From positions 1 through 62,411 of the forward strand of contig CAKPXR010000002.1 of the NCBI GenBank assembly GCA_934202215.1: a DNA stretch of 62,411 bases, read 5' to 3'. Within the stretch, counting starts at the first letter, position 1; each line of letters begins with the position of its first letter. This DNA is from an uncultured Veillonella sp. Its GTDB lineage: Bacteria > Bacillota > Negativicutes > Veillonellales > Veillonellaceae. The notes beneath the pieces are model-generated. The model saw only the letters and a list, made by a program, of their open reading frames with translations, was not told the DNA's origin and did no database searches. Shown here in pieces: positions 17,616-28,859 of this stretch. The translations under genes were made by a program, and so were the position numbers.

Positions 17616-18428
17616 ATGCATATTGACGCACTTATACATACCTTTAGGCTTCTTGATATCGCGGATATCTTAATTGTTGCTGTAGGTATATATTATTTAT
17701 ATAAATTGCTTAAAGATACACGGGCCGTTTCTCTTTTGAAAGGTCTCGTTATGTTAGCAATTCTAAATTTATTGAGTCATTTGCTAAATCTATATGTTAT
17801 CAATTGGATTTTGCAACAAAGTATGACTGTTCTTCTCTTCGCATTGCCTGTAGTATTCCAACCGGAATTGCGCCGTGCTTTAGAACAATTGGGCCGTGGT
17901 CGAATTTTCAGTAAGGCACAGAATGTTAATGAAGAGGAAATGGATATGGCCATCAATGAAGTGATGGCGGCGGCTCGCGTTATGTCTCGTGAGCACACAG
18001 GGGCACTTATCGTTTTTGAACGTGAAGTCGGTCTTAATGATTTCGTTGATACAGGTATTTTGATTGATGCGGTGCTGAGCCGTGAATTGATTAAAAATAT
18101 TTTTGTTCCTAGTACACCACTTCATGATGGGGCGCTAATTATTCGTGATGGACGAATTCGTGCAGCTGGTTGTCTATTGCCGCTAACTGAAGATCGTACA
18201 TTAAGTACTGAACTTGGTACGCGTCACCGTGCAGCAATTGGCTTATCTGAACAAACGGACGCTGTGGTTGTTGTTGTCAGTGAGGAAACTGGAACCATTT
18301 CGTATACTTATGGCGGCCATATTTATCGTCATTTACCGGAAGATCAAATTAAGGAAGCGTTGCGTACATTTATGGAACGCCCTCGTCAAACCATTACTGG
18401 TATGTGGAAATGGGGGGCAAAAAAATGA
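17616..18428 (+). CDS. cdaA: Diadenylate cyclase CdaA
   Basis: Makes cyclic di-AMP from two ATP at the inner membrane. Three hydrophobic helices cover roughly residues 13-80, and the DAC domain follows with the catalytic DGA (171-173, LHDGALIIRDG) and RHR (203-205, GTRHRAAIGL). ATG 17616 is chosen because AAGGAG lies 9 bases upstream; the ORF extends 18 codons further without support. At 271 residues it is the usual length. Its TGA overlaps the ATG of the cdaR-like gene, the conserved cdaA-cdaR arrangement, and glmM follows 3 kb later as in many Firmicutes. Confidence 0.95.
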   Translation: MHIDALIHTFRLLDIADILIVAVGIYYLYKLLKDTRAVSLLKGLVMLAILNLLSHLLNLYVINWILQQSMTVLLFALPVVFQPELRRALEQLGRGRIFSKAQNVNEEEMDMAINEVMAAARVMSREHTGALIVFEREVGLNDFVDTGILIDAVLSRELIKNIFVPSTPLHDGALIIRDGRIRAAGCLLPLTEDRTLSTELGTRHRAAIGLSEQTDAVVVVVSEETGTISYTYGGHIYRHLPEDQIKEALRTFMERPRQTITGMWKWGAKK

Positions 18429-19345
18429 TGATACATTTGAAACGCAATTGGCCAGCTAAATTATTATCATTGTTAGCGGCTATCGTCATGTGGTTCTTTA
18501 TCATGCGCGATCAGAACCCTGTGATGGAGGTAACCTATACGGTACCTGTTCAGGTTCAAAATCTTAAGGATAATTACATCATAGAGGATGCGCCAGATAC
18601 TGTACGAATCGTACTATCTGGTCCACGTGATACGATTATTTCTATGAAAGCAGACAATCTTCGTGCTTATATAGATGCGTCTGGTGTGAAGCCAGGGCAA
18701 AACAATGTAACGATTGGGTTTAAGCCGCCATCAGGTATGAGTCTTGTTGAGATTAAGCCTGATACTATTACAATCAATGTAGATGAATATGCGGAGCGAA
18801 AAATACCGGTTGAAATTGTTCCAATTGGTAAATTCTCCGATGATATTGCTCTCAAGTCAGTAACTGTTGTACCTAAAGAAGTCACTGTGTCTGGACGTAA
18901 ACAGCTCGTTAACGCCGTAAATAAGGTGGTTATGAAGGTTAACATCGCTGGTCAGACTAAGAACTTTAGTGCTGTTAGTACATTAGAAGCTTGGGATGTA
19001 TCTGGTAACGTACTAGATGTACATATCAATCCAAACCAAGGTCAGGCACAATATGAACTAAATTTATTACGTAAAGATAAAGCAGTTCCTATTATCGTAC
19101 CAACTGTTGGAGCGGTATTAGATGGGTATGAGGTTAAGTCAGTATCTGTTACACCAACCCAGTTAACTGTGACTGGCCGAGAAGAAATGATTGATTCTGT
19201 TACAGAAATTCAAACAGAACCAATTGATCTCACTGGTGCAACGAAGGGCATTCAAGGCAATTACAACTTAGTATTGCCAAGCGGTGTTAATAGTAATACA
19301 ACGACTGTACATGTTAAGGTCGATATACAAAAGAAGACTACCTAG
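18425..19345 (+). CDS. cdaR: YbbR-domain protein, CdaR-type regulator of CdaA
   Basis: About 306 residues: a short cytoplasmic start, one transmembrane helix near residues 12-28 (LLSLLAAIVMWFFIMR), then extracytoplasmic YbbR repeats. The repeats are recognisable by recurring VSVTPTQLTVTG/VTVVPKEVTVSG-like strands; at least three are visible. In Firmicutes CdaR binds CdaA and modulates c-di-AMP synthesis. Start ATG 18425 overlaps the cdaA stop (ATGA), with a purine-rich GGGGGG upstream, and is preferred over an in-frame ATG at 18404. A terminator follows at 19411-19460. Confidence 0.9.
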   Translation: MMIHLKRNWPAKLLSLLAAIVMWFFIMRDQNPVMEVTYTVPVQVQNLKDNYIIEDAPDTVRIVLSGPRDTIISMKADNLRAYIDASGVKPGQNNVTIGFKPPSGMSLVEIKPDTITINVDEYAERKIPVEIVPIGKFSDDIALKSVTVVPKEVTVSGRKQLVNAVNKVVMKVNIAGQTKNFSAVSTLEAWDVSGNVLDVHINPNQGQAQYELNLLRKDKAVPIIVPTVGAVLDGYEVKSVSVTPTQLTVTGREEMIDSVTEIQTEPIDLTGATKGIQGNYNLVLPSGVNSNTTTVHVKVDIQKKTT

Positions 19346-19410
19346 TTTATAGATTAGAGGCGTAATAGTGAGTTCTCAAATTGTTATTGCCTATGGAACC
19401 TAAATTATAA

Positions 19411-19460
19411 ATAAGACCCTAATAGAGGATGAGATTTAACTCTATTAGGGTCTATTTTAA
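19411..19460 (+). terminator. Terminator of the cdaA-cdaR operon
   Basis: A perfect 14-bp stem AGACCCTAATAGAG/CTCTATTAGGGTCT (19414-19427, 19440-19453) followed by ATTTTAAT. Confidence 0.8.
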
Positions 19461-19618
19461 TGCTTTATAGGATACTCTGTTTGTTATGTATCAGCTTTTA
19501 CAGTAATATTGTATAATAATATTATATGACCAATTTCTGGTAGGTTAAATTTGAAGAATTTAGGTCAAATAATAAAGAAATTTGCTAACCTAAAGGGATA
19601 GTTTACATAAGGAAAGAT

Positions 19619-21217
19619 ATGATTAGAATAATAAATCTCCGTGTGGCTGTTATGGTCAAGTCGGATATTAAAGATATTGTAGAAAAAAAGTATCCCCAGT
19701 TACGTGGTGCTATTGAAACAATTCACGTTGTGCGACGCGCTGTAGATGCTCGTAAAAAACCTAATATTGTATTTGTATATACCTTGTTTGTTGAGGTTCA
19801 TAAGGAAGCTCAAATTATGAAAAAACTAGGTAAACAAAAGGATGTATTTGTGTTTAGACCAGAAGATCCGGAACCTATCATTCATGGTAATGTGCCTTTA
19901 GCAAACCGCCCTGTGGTGATGGGGTTTGGGCCAGCAGGTATGCTTGCAGCTTTTTACTTATCTCGTGAAGGGTATCGTCCAATCGTTCTTGAACGAGGTC
20001 AAGATGTTGATACTCGTAGCCAAGATGTAGAAACATTTTGGAAAGATGGCGTATTTAAACCTGAATCGAATGTACAGTTTGGCGAAGGTGGTGCAGGTAC
20101 CTTCTCGGATGGAAAATTGACAACTCGCATTACTCATCCTAGATTGCACGAAATCTCCAAATACTTTGTTGAATTTGGAGCACCTGAAGAAATATTATAT
20201 AAACATAAACCTCACGTAGGTACAGATAAGTTGCGTACCATGGTAAAAGCTATGCGTGAACGTATCATCGAGTGGGGCGGTGAAGTTCGCTTTGGGGCCA
20301 AAGTAACGGATTTGTTTATTGAAAATGATTGTATTGTTGGTGTTGAAGTTAATGGCGACGAGCGCATCGATACGACGGTTGTGCTTTCTGGCGTAGGTCA
20401 TAGTGCACGCGATACGTATGAAATGCTACATAAACGTAATGTAGAGATGACGGCGAAACCATTTGCTATTGGTGTTCGTATAGAACATGATCAAGCTGTC
20501 ATTGACGAGTCCCAATATGGTGTAGAACCTTCTAGCTTAGGCCTTGGTGCCGCAGAATACTCCCTTGTGTATCACGATAAAGAAACAGGCCGTACTGCGT
20601 ATAGCTTCTGTATGTGCCCAGGTGGTCAAGTTGTGGCCTCTGCATCCGAAAATGGCGGCGTTGTTGTGAATGGCATGAGCCTATATGCTCGTGATAGCGG
20701 TGTTGCGAACAGTGCTATCGTAGTTAACGTAGGCCCAGAAGATTTTGGTAATCATCCACTGGATGGTGTAGCATTCCAACGTGAATGGGAGCGCAAAGCT
20801 TATGAGTTGGGCGGTTCTAATTTCCATGCGCCAGCGCAAACAGTAGGTCAATTTTTAGGGCTTTCACAAGCACCAAGCGTACAAGATAGCACCTATAGCT
20901 ATGAACCAGGCGTAGTAAATTGCGATTTACATGATTGCTTGCCACCATTCGTAACGTCTGTATTAGAGCGGGCATTGCCATATTGGGGACGACGCATTCA
21001 TGGATTTGATGATCCTGCAGTATGCATGACGGGCGTTGAAACACGTACCTCTGCACCACTACGCATGGGACGCAATGAAGAGCGAGTTTCTCCAACTGTA
21101 GGTGGATTCTACCCGATGGGTGAAGGCGCTGGCTATGCAGGTGGTATTATGAGTGCAGCCCTTGATGGAGCTGAAACGGCTATCTTATGTATGGCAAAAT
21201 ATGCAAAACCTAACTAG
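19619..21217 (+). CDS. FAD-dependent dehydrogenase of the COG2509 type, function unknown
   Basis: 532 residues. After an N-terminal region of about 90 residues (with RRAVDARKKPNIVFVYT) there is a dinucleotide-binding fold VVMGFGPAGMLAAFYLSR and VLERG, then the family segments QFGEGGAGTFSDGKLTT, VLSGVGHSARDTYEML and MGEGAGYAGGIMSAALDG near the C-terminus. This is a widespread uncharacterised flavoprotein family related to NAD(FAD)-utilising dehydrogenases; the substrate is unknown. ATG 19619 has GGAAAG in front; a later in-frame ATG (about 12 codons in) is possible. It lies between cdaR and glmM, which are usually adjacent, and it has its own upstream gap of 270 bases. Confidence 0.85.
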   Translation: MIRIINLRVAVMVKSDIKDIVEKKYPQLRGAIETIHVVRRAVDARKKPNIVFVYTLFVEVHKEAQIMKKLGKQKDVFVFRPEDPEPIIHGNVPLANRPVVMGFGPAGMLAAFYLSREGYRPIVLERGQDVDTRSQDVETFWKDGVFKPESNVQFGEGGAGTFSDGKLTTRITHPRLHEISKYFVEFGAPEEILYKHKPHVGTDKLRTMVKAMRERIIEWGGEVRFGAKVTDLFIENDCIVGVEVNGDERIDTTVVLSGVGHSARDTYEMLHKRNVEMTAKPFAIGVRIEHDQAVIDESQYGVEPSSLGLGAAEYSLVYHDKETGRTAYSFCMCPGGQVVASASENGGVVVNGMSLYARDSGVANSAIVVNVGPEDFGNHPLDGVAFQREWERKAYELGGSNFHAPAQTVGQFLGLSQAPSVQDSTYSYEPGVVNCDLHDCLPPFVTSVLERALPYWGRRIHGFDDPAVCMTGVETRTSAPLRMGRNEERVSPTVGGFYPMGEGAGYAGGIMSAALDGAETAILCMAKYAKPN

Positions 21218-21319
21218 TTGGTAGTAGAATATATTGTAAAGGAAACTACAGTATAGGTTCATATTGGTACTGTAAAATAATATATCTGTATAGTATCTAT
21301 ATATGTAGTGTATATATTG

Positions 21320-21328
21320 TGATATAAT
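21320..21328 (+). promoter_or_regulatory. Candidate extended -10 promoter of glmM
   Basis: TGATATAAT, an extended -10 (TGnTATAAT), lies 59 bases upstream of the glmM ATG. There is no clear -35, which is tolerated in this promoter class. Confidence 0.45.
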
Positions 21329-21386
21329 ACACAACAGTGAATATATGAGGACTTGTGACTTTCACAATCCCTAGAGGAGGATAATT

Positions 21387-22739
21387 ATGGCTCGTTTATT
21401 TGGTACAGATGGTGTACGTGGTGTTGTTAATGAATTTTTAACACCTGAATTAGCCTATCATTTAGGCCGTGCTGCGGCTACATATTTTGGCAAGGAAAAA
21501 GATCATCCTACATTCTTGATCGGCCGCGATACGCGTATTTCTGGCTCCATGCTTGAAAGTGCGTTAGCAGCAGGCATTTGCTCTGTTGGTGGTAATGTTG
21601 TCATTGCCGGAGTTATCCCAACTCCAGCAGTAGCGTACCTCGTACGTCAACAAGGTTTTGATGCGGGTGCTGTTATTTCTGCATCTCACAATCCATATCC
21701 AGATAATGGCATTAAATTCTTTGATGGCAATGGCTATAAATTGCCAGATGAAGTAGAAGATGAATTAGAAAAATATGTTCGTCAAAGTGCGGACAATGAA
21801 TTGGCACGTCCTACAGGTGATGGCATCGGTACAATTGAGTACAATAGCAACTTGGCTCATTTCTATGCTCACTTTGTTCGTCACACAATCGATACATCCC
21901 TTGAAGGTTTGACTATCGTATATGATGGTGCGAACGGTGCTGCTTCTAGCGTAGGTCCTGAAATTTTGTCTGGCCTTGGCGCTAAAGTAATCAACATCAA
22001 TGTTAATCCAGATGGCTTGAATATCAACCATCACTGTGGCTCTACACATATTGAAGGCTTGCAAGTAGCTGTACAACAACATAATGCAGACCTTGGTATC
22101 GCTAACGATGGTGATGCTGACCGTTGCTTATTGGTTGACGAAAAAGGCCAAGTTCTTGATGGGGACCAAATCATGTTATTGTGTGCCCTTAAATTAAAAG
22201 AAGAAGGCAAGCTAAAAGGCGATACAGTAGTTGGTACTGTTATGAGTAATATTGGCTTCCATAAAGCAGCAGAAGAACTTGGTATGAAAACCGTGTCTAC
22301 TGCAGTTGGTGACCGCTATGTATTGGAATACATGCGTGAACATGACCTCTCCGTTGGTGGTGAACAATCTGGTCACGTAATCTTCTTAGATCACAATACA
22401 ACAGGTGATGGCATGTTAACTGCTGTTCAAGTTGCGGCTCTTATGAAAGAAAAAAATCAACCGCTTTCTGAACTGGCTAGTATCATGACAAAATACCCAC
22501 AAGTGTTAGTAAACGTTCGCGTTGCTACAAAAACAGGTTGGGAAGACAATGATCTTATCAAAGCTGCTATTGTAACAGCTGAAGGAGAACTTGGTGATGA
22601 AGGCCGTGTTCTAGTACGTGCATCTGGTACAGAACCACTCATCCGCGTAATGGCTGAAGGTCCAGACCAAGAAGCGTTACAATCCCTATGCCAAGAAATC
22701 GCTGATATCATCGGTAGAGAACAAGGGTTAGCGGAATAA
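21387..22739 (+). CDS. glmM: Phosphoglucosamine mutase
   Basis: Interconverts glucosamine-6-phosphate and glucosamine-1-phosphate, the step after GlmS toward UDP-GlcNAc. Full length at 450 residues. The phosphoserine loop is AVISASHNPYPDNGIKFF with active Ser100. The metal loop is NDGDADR, the sugar-binding loop GGEQSGHVI and the phosphate-binding loop RASGTEPLIRV. The start at 21387 follows AGAGGAGG. It is probably transcribed from its own extended -10 promoter, and downstream lies a set of hairpins ending in a strong 18-bp stem. glmS is encoded 2.5 kb away on the same strand. Confidence 0.97.
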   Translation: MARLFGTDGVRGVVNEFLTPELAYHLGRAAATYFGKEKDHPTFLIGRDTRISGSMLESALAAGICSVGGNVVIAGVIPTPAVAYLVRQQGFDAGAVISASHNPYPDNGIKFFDGNGYKLPDEVEDELEKYVRQSADNELARPTGDGIGTIEYNSNLAHFYAHFVRHTIDTSLEGLTIVYDGANGAASSVGPEILSGLGAKVININVNPDGLNINHHCGSTHIEGLQVAVQQHNADLGIANDGDADRCLLVDEKGQVLDGDQIMLLCALKLKEEGKLKGDTVVGTVMSNIGFHKAAEELGMKTVSTAVGDRYVLEYMREHDLSVGGEQSGHVIFLDHNTTGDGMLTAVQVAALMKEKNQPLSELASIMTKYPQVLVNVRVATKTGWEDNDLIKAAIVTAEGELGDEGRVLVRASGTEPLIRVMAEGPDQEALQSLCQEIADIIGREQGLAE

Positions 22740-22745
22740 AAGTAG

Positions 22746-22888
22746 GATGTGAGGCGGCAGAGAAGCTTGCGACGATGAAGCCCACACATCACTTTGTTCC
22801 GAGCGTAAGATTTTGCGAAGCAAAATCCACAGCGAGGAACCATCTTTACTAAGATTAAACTAATGGATTTTAATAATTGTGAATCCAT
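22746..22888 (+). other. Three consecutive hairpins downstream of glmM
   Basis: Hairpin 1: GATGTG..GGC paired with GCC..CACATC (about 22746-22791). Hairpin 2: outer GTTCC/GGAAC with inner GATTTTGC-GAA-GCAAAATC (about 22797-22841). Hairpin 3: ATGGATT/AATCCAT (about 22863-22888). The first two have higher GC than the surroundings. No ORF is visible. This could be a 3' untranslated structure, a small RNA or an intergenic repeat of the REP type. Confidence 0.4.
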
Positions 22889-22910
22889 TCTACAATTTCA
22901 TATTAAAGGT

Positions 22911-22998
22911 ATACCCTCCTATATATGTCCCTTTGCTCCGTCCTACGTAAAGTCGCTGCAGGAACATATATAGGAGGGTATTTATTTTATATTTATTT
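22911..22998 (+). terminator. 18-bp perfect stem with 35-base loop; terminator or mini-repeat
   Basis: ATACCCTCCTATATATGT (22911-22928) pairs perfectly with 22964-22981, followed by TTATTTTATATTTATTT. The loop is GC-richer than usual for a terminator and contains a smaller CTTT/AAAG pairing. It would terminate glmM transcription. Confidence 0.55.
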
Positions 22999-23104
22999 AG
23001 GCTGGTTACCGAATGGAACCGTCACTATGGCGCAAATATTTCTGCATTATACCCTTTCTACTCATTAAGAGTTATTTCGCATATGGGGGAGGAGGATAGA
23101 CGAG

Positions 23105-23236
23105 ATGATGCAATTCATCTTATATATAGTTAAGAACTGTGTTGCTGTTATTATAGGTACGTATATAGGATGTAATTTATGTCATTATAGCTATCTAGTG
23201 AGAAAAGTATTTGAGCTGAAAAAAGCACTACTTTGA
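23105..23236 (+). CDS. Small membrane peptide, 43 residues, unknown function
   Basis: ATG at 23105 preceded by GGGGGAGGAGGA with 8 bases spacing, one of the strongest ribosome sites in the window. The 43-residue product starts MMQFILYIVKNCVAVIIGTY and has one likely transmembrane segment (about residues 3-23), two cysteines close together (GCNLCHY) and a basic C-terminus (VRKVFELKKALL). Its last codons lie inside the 5' arm of the terminator at 23219-23268. I do not recognise the family. The strong ribosome site and the terminator fit argue that it is real; the short length keeps confidence moderate. Confidence 0.55.
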   Translation: MMQFILYIVKNCVAVIIGTYIGCNLCHYSYLVRKVFELKKALL

Positions 23237-23268
23237 ATTGTAATCATTCAGAGTAGTGCTTTTTTTGT
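23219..23268. terminator. Bidirectional terminator between the small peptide and the beta-helix gene
   Basis: A 14-bp stem AAAAAAGCACTACT/AGTAGTGCTTTTTT (23219-23232, 23252-23265), with T-runs on both strands, between convergent genes. It overlaps the end of the small ORF and abuts the stop of the beta-helix gene. Confidence 0.85.
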
Positions 23269-24734
23269 TATTTATCAGCTACAACGAGTTTATATCCATT
23301 CAAATGAATGTTACTGTTTGTTGTGTCTTCGTTAGTTAAGGACTTTACATAGCTGTCGCCTGTGAGTGTCCAGGTAGAGTCTTTGCTGAGTTTGATTGTA
23401 ATTTCTTTAGCTGTATTGGCAGTGTTTACAGCGCCTACGAGGCTGGATCCGTTTGTCATGTCTAGTGCGACAGTACTGATGGAGTCAGCCACAATGTTAC
23501 CGCTAAGTTCTTGGTTAGAGGCACGGAGTGTGAGATGACCACCGTTTTCACCAGTTTTACCCCAGCGGGAGTCTGCAGCAGCTTTCACAAGTGTGGTGGC
23601 ATTTGGCATTAAGATTGTATTACCGGTAAGGTCTGCTTCGGCAGTGGTGTTGTTTACATAGATGAACGCACCGGTGGAGTGAGTTGTGAGCGTGTTATTT
23701 TCTGCTTTTAAACGAGCAATACCGCTTTCAGCATCACCGGAGAAGCTTTGGTAGAGCATAAAGCCATTGTCTTTGTAGCCTGTTACATTGGAGTTTGTAA
23801 GGGTAATGGAGTTTTTGCCTTCTACAACGCCAATTTCACTGTTGTTAGCTACGCCGTTGATGTTATTAGCTGTAATATTACCAGTTGAGTAGATAACAGG
23901 ACTGCCTGCGCCAGAGGTTGTCAGTTTAGCTGCTTCTGCAGTAATAGTGCCTTCGCCACGGTCGGTAGCTAGTGTAGCAGAATGAGCGCCTTCAGTGGTA
24001 ATAGTTAGGTTTTTACCATTTACAGTGCCTTTGTAAGTAGCATCTAGACCACGAGAAGAATCACTTTTAGTGTGAATGTTAGTGTTCTCTACGTTGATAA
24101 TAGAGCCTTCACCAGTGGCAAAGATTGCGTTTGATCCATTAGCGTTAGATGTAATATTGCTACCTTTGATGTTGATTTGACTGCCGTCGATACCGAGTAC
24201 TACTGCGTTTTGACCACGAAAGTTACTATTGTCATCGCTTGTAGTATTGCCTGTTTTATCAAATACACTATTTTCAATATTTACGACTGCTTTGCTTTTA
24301 CTGATGAAAGCATTTTGGTCAGCCGTTGTATTGGCGATTAATTCATGAGCTATAGATTTGTTTTCGGTTACGATAGTTGTACCTGTGAAAGTAGCTGGAT
24401 TTACTTCAGCTTGTGGTGTAATACCATTAGGTGGTGCTCCGTTTGGAGACTCACTTGGAGGGGCTCCCTTAGGTACAGCTGTTGGAGTTGGGCCTACAGC
24501 TGTTTTATCATGAGGAGCACTGTTTTGTGAAGTGCTTCCTTGTGCAGATGGCATTGTTGTAGTTACAGTAGCTACGTTAGTATTAGATTGTGTTTCTGCC
24601 GCAAAGGTTGGAAGCATTGCCAAAGTAGAAAGGGCTGCACCTAATATTGCAGGAAGCACCCAACGACGTAATTTTCTATACTTCATAGTGTTTTTATGTT
24701 TTTTCTGTTTTTTATTAATCACTGTTTTTGTCAT
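23268..24734 (-). CDS. Secreted beta-helix (right-handed) repeat protein without visible anchor
   Basis: 488 residues. The N-terminus is a long basic stretch then a hydrophobic segment and AFAAE-like cleavage region (LSTLAMLPTFAAETQ), an extended signal peptide as in large secreted adhesins. A Pro-rich linker (about residues 75-105, GAPPSESPNGAPPNG) follows. The rest is repetitive, rich in Asn, Thr, Ser and Gly, with strands such as INIKGSNITSNANGSNAIFA and IINVENTNI, typical of a pectate-lyase-like beta-helix passenger. It ends NIHLNGYKLVVADK with no autotransporter barrel, LPXTG or SLH domain. It is probably surface-associated or secreted; the role (adhesion?) is inference. ATG 24734 follows GGGAGAG. 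Confidence 0.75.
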   Translation of the reverse strand: MTKTVINKKQKKHKNTMKYRKLRRWVLPAILGAALSTLAMLPTFAAETQSNTNVATVTTTMPSAQGSTSQNSAPHDKTAVGPTPTAVPKGAPPSESPNGAPPNGITPQAEVNPATFTGTTIVTENKSIAHELIANTTADQNAFISKSKAVVNIENSVFDKTGNTTSDDNSNFRGQNAVVLGIDGSQINIKGSNITSNANGSNAIFATGEGSIINVENTNIHTKSDSSRGLDATYKGTVNGKNLTITTEGAHSATLATDRGEGTITAEAAKLTTSGAGSPVIYSTGNITANNINGVANNSEIGVVEGKNSITLTNSNVTGYKDNGFMLYQSFSGDAESGIARLKAENNTLTTHSTGAFIYVNNTTAEADLTGNTILMPNATTLVKAAADSRWGKTGENGGHLTLRASNQELSGNIVADSISTVALDMTNGSSLVGAVNTANTAKEITIKLSKDSTWTLTGDSYVKSLTNEDTTNSNIHLNGYKLVVADK

Positions 24735-24887
24735 AATTCATCTCTCCCAAATTATATACATATGAATTTTAAAATAACAAAATCTAATTGCATAAAATTT
24801 AGATTGATTGAAGTATAATTTCTTACAATGAAAATACTGTGAAGTGTAGAAAAAATCTTTTTTCATAGCTTTGGATAAGGGCAAATA

Positions 24888-24917
24888 TTTACATCTTATC
24901 GATTTTTTTAGTATAAT
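24888..24917 (+). promoter_or_regulatory. glmS promoter
   Basis: TTTACA (24888-24893), an 18-bp spacer and TATAAT (24912-24917). It predicts a leader of about 345 bases that contains the ribozyme. Confidence 0.65.
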
Positions 24918-24997
24918 ATAGCTTAGTACATAATTTATGTTTGTACTAATTCTGCCGTATATAATAGAAAGGAAATCCGAATTCGTAAAGGCGAATA

Positions 24998-25135
24998 GCG
25001 CAAGTACCCGCGAAGGCAGTCGTTAGGGTAGACGAGGTGAAGAGTGATCGAATCATCAGCGGATGCTCTTCCGGCATATTCATGTCGTAACAGATATTAA
25101 AAAGCCCATTGGTAACGATGGGGACAAAGTGTATC
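24998..25135 (+). ncRNA. glmS ribozyme (GlcN6P-responsive self-cleaving riboswitch)
   Basis: The conserved core is visible in order: AGCGCAAGTACC at the 5' end, GGCAGTCG, the P2.1/P3 segment TAGACGAGGTGAAGAG, the AGCGGATGCTCTTCCGG segment and the 3' GATGGGGACAAAGTG. Self-cleavage is expected between A24997 and G24998. It lies in the leader of glmS, where glucosamine-6-phosphate triggers cleavage and mRNA decay. This is a well-known element class of Gram-positive-lineage bacteria; the match of the core and location leave little doubt. Confidence 0.93.
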
Positions 25136-25269
25136 TGAATGAATTGTATTCAAATACTATTTGATACATAATTTGAACATTAACTTAGATCGTTAAGTTA
25201 GAATAGTAATTTGTTAGCCTTAGTTGTTGGCTGGGGCTAGAATGCCCCCAGTTATAGGAGGATATATTT

Positions 25270-28147
<2,878 letters not shown>

Positions 28148-28183
28148 AATCAAATAGTAGACTTTCAATTTGTGAGGTAAGCC

Positions 28184-28660
28184 ATGACGAAACAAGAGGC
28201 GATGGAACGCTTTTCATCAGGTGCCGTACAACAGAGCTTAGAAATATATTGTGGAATCCAGTGGATCGGTCGTATTATCGGACTACTGGTTTGCGCCTTA
28301 ATTGTAAAATATATGCCGTCCGATTGGGCTGAGCGTATATGGTATTATCTGTTGTTACTCGTTATATTATGGACTCTTCATAGATTGGGTGAAAGTCAAG
28401 CTTTTATCTGTGAAAAGGGCCTCGTGTTAAAGCGAAGGCCTTTTTCTGTGAAAGAATACTTTCACAGTCTTTTTCATGGTGATGAATATTTTGTCTTTGT
28501 CGATTATGAGCATATTATTGGTTTTACTGAAGGTTGGCGTGAATTGCAGGCTGTGAATGGTCATGGTGGAATTTATGTAATACCTTTAGACTTAGGTTTA
28601 GTAGGATATAAAGATAAAATGGTCATGATTGAGGCTATTCATAAGAATAGAGATGCATAA
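28184..28660 (+). CDS. Putative membrane protein, unknown function
   Basis: 158 residues. Two hydrophobic helices are visible (about residues 24-42 and 53-67). After them a soluble part contains ESQAFICEKGLVLKRRPF and FVFVDYEHIIGFTEG, a pattern seen in small membrane-anchored proteins with a PH-like fold, but I cannot assign a family. ATG 28184 follows GAGGTAAGCC. It lies 36 bases after trpS and may be co-transcribed; the link is probably only positional. Confidence 0.6.
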   Translation: MTKQEAMERFSSGAVQQSLEIYCGIQWIGRIIGLLVCALIVKYMPSDWAERIWYYLLLLVILWTLHRLGESQAFICEKGLVLKRRPFSVKEYFHSLFHGDEYFVFVDYEHIIGFTEGWRELQAVNGHGGIYVIPLDLGLVGYKDKMVMIEAIHKNRDA

Positions 28661-28748
28661 AGTTAAAGTGTATTAAACGCTTTATCGCTATCAAATAATG
28701 TATGCAATATAAAGAAACTAAAAACTTAAAAATTCATCAAATTAACTA

Positions 28749-28777
28749 TTTACAACTTTAATGAACTAAAGTATAAT
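28749..28777 (+). promoter_or_regulatory. Promoter of the amino-acid ABC transporter operon
   Basis: TTTACA (28749-28754), a 17-bp spacer and TATAAT (28772-28777), about 80 bases upstream of the binding-protein gene. Confidence 0.7.
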
Positions 28778-28859
28778 ACAATCATCAGGTACAGATATGA
28801 GTTCTGTACAGCATATAATAGCAAGTAGTTAAAGGTGTCACACACCGTGGAGGATAGTT

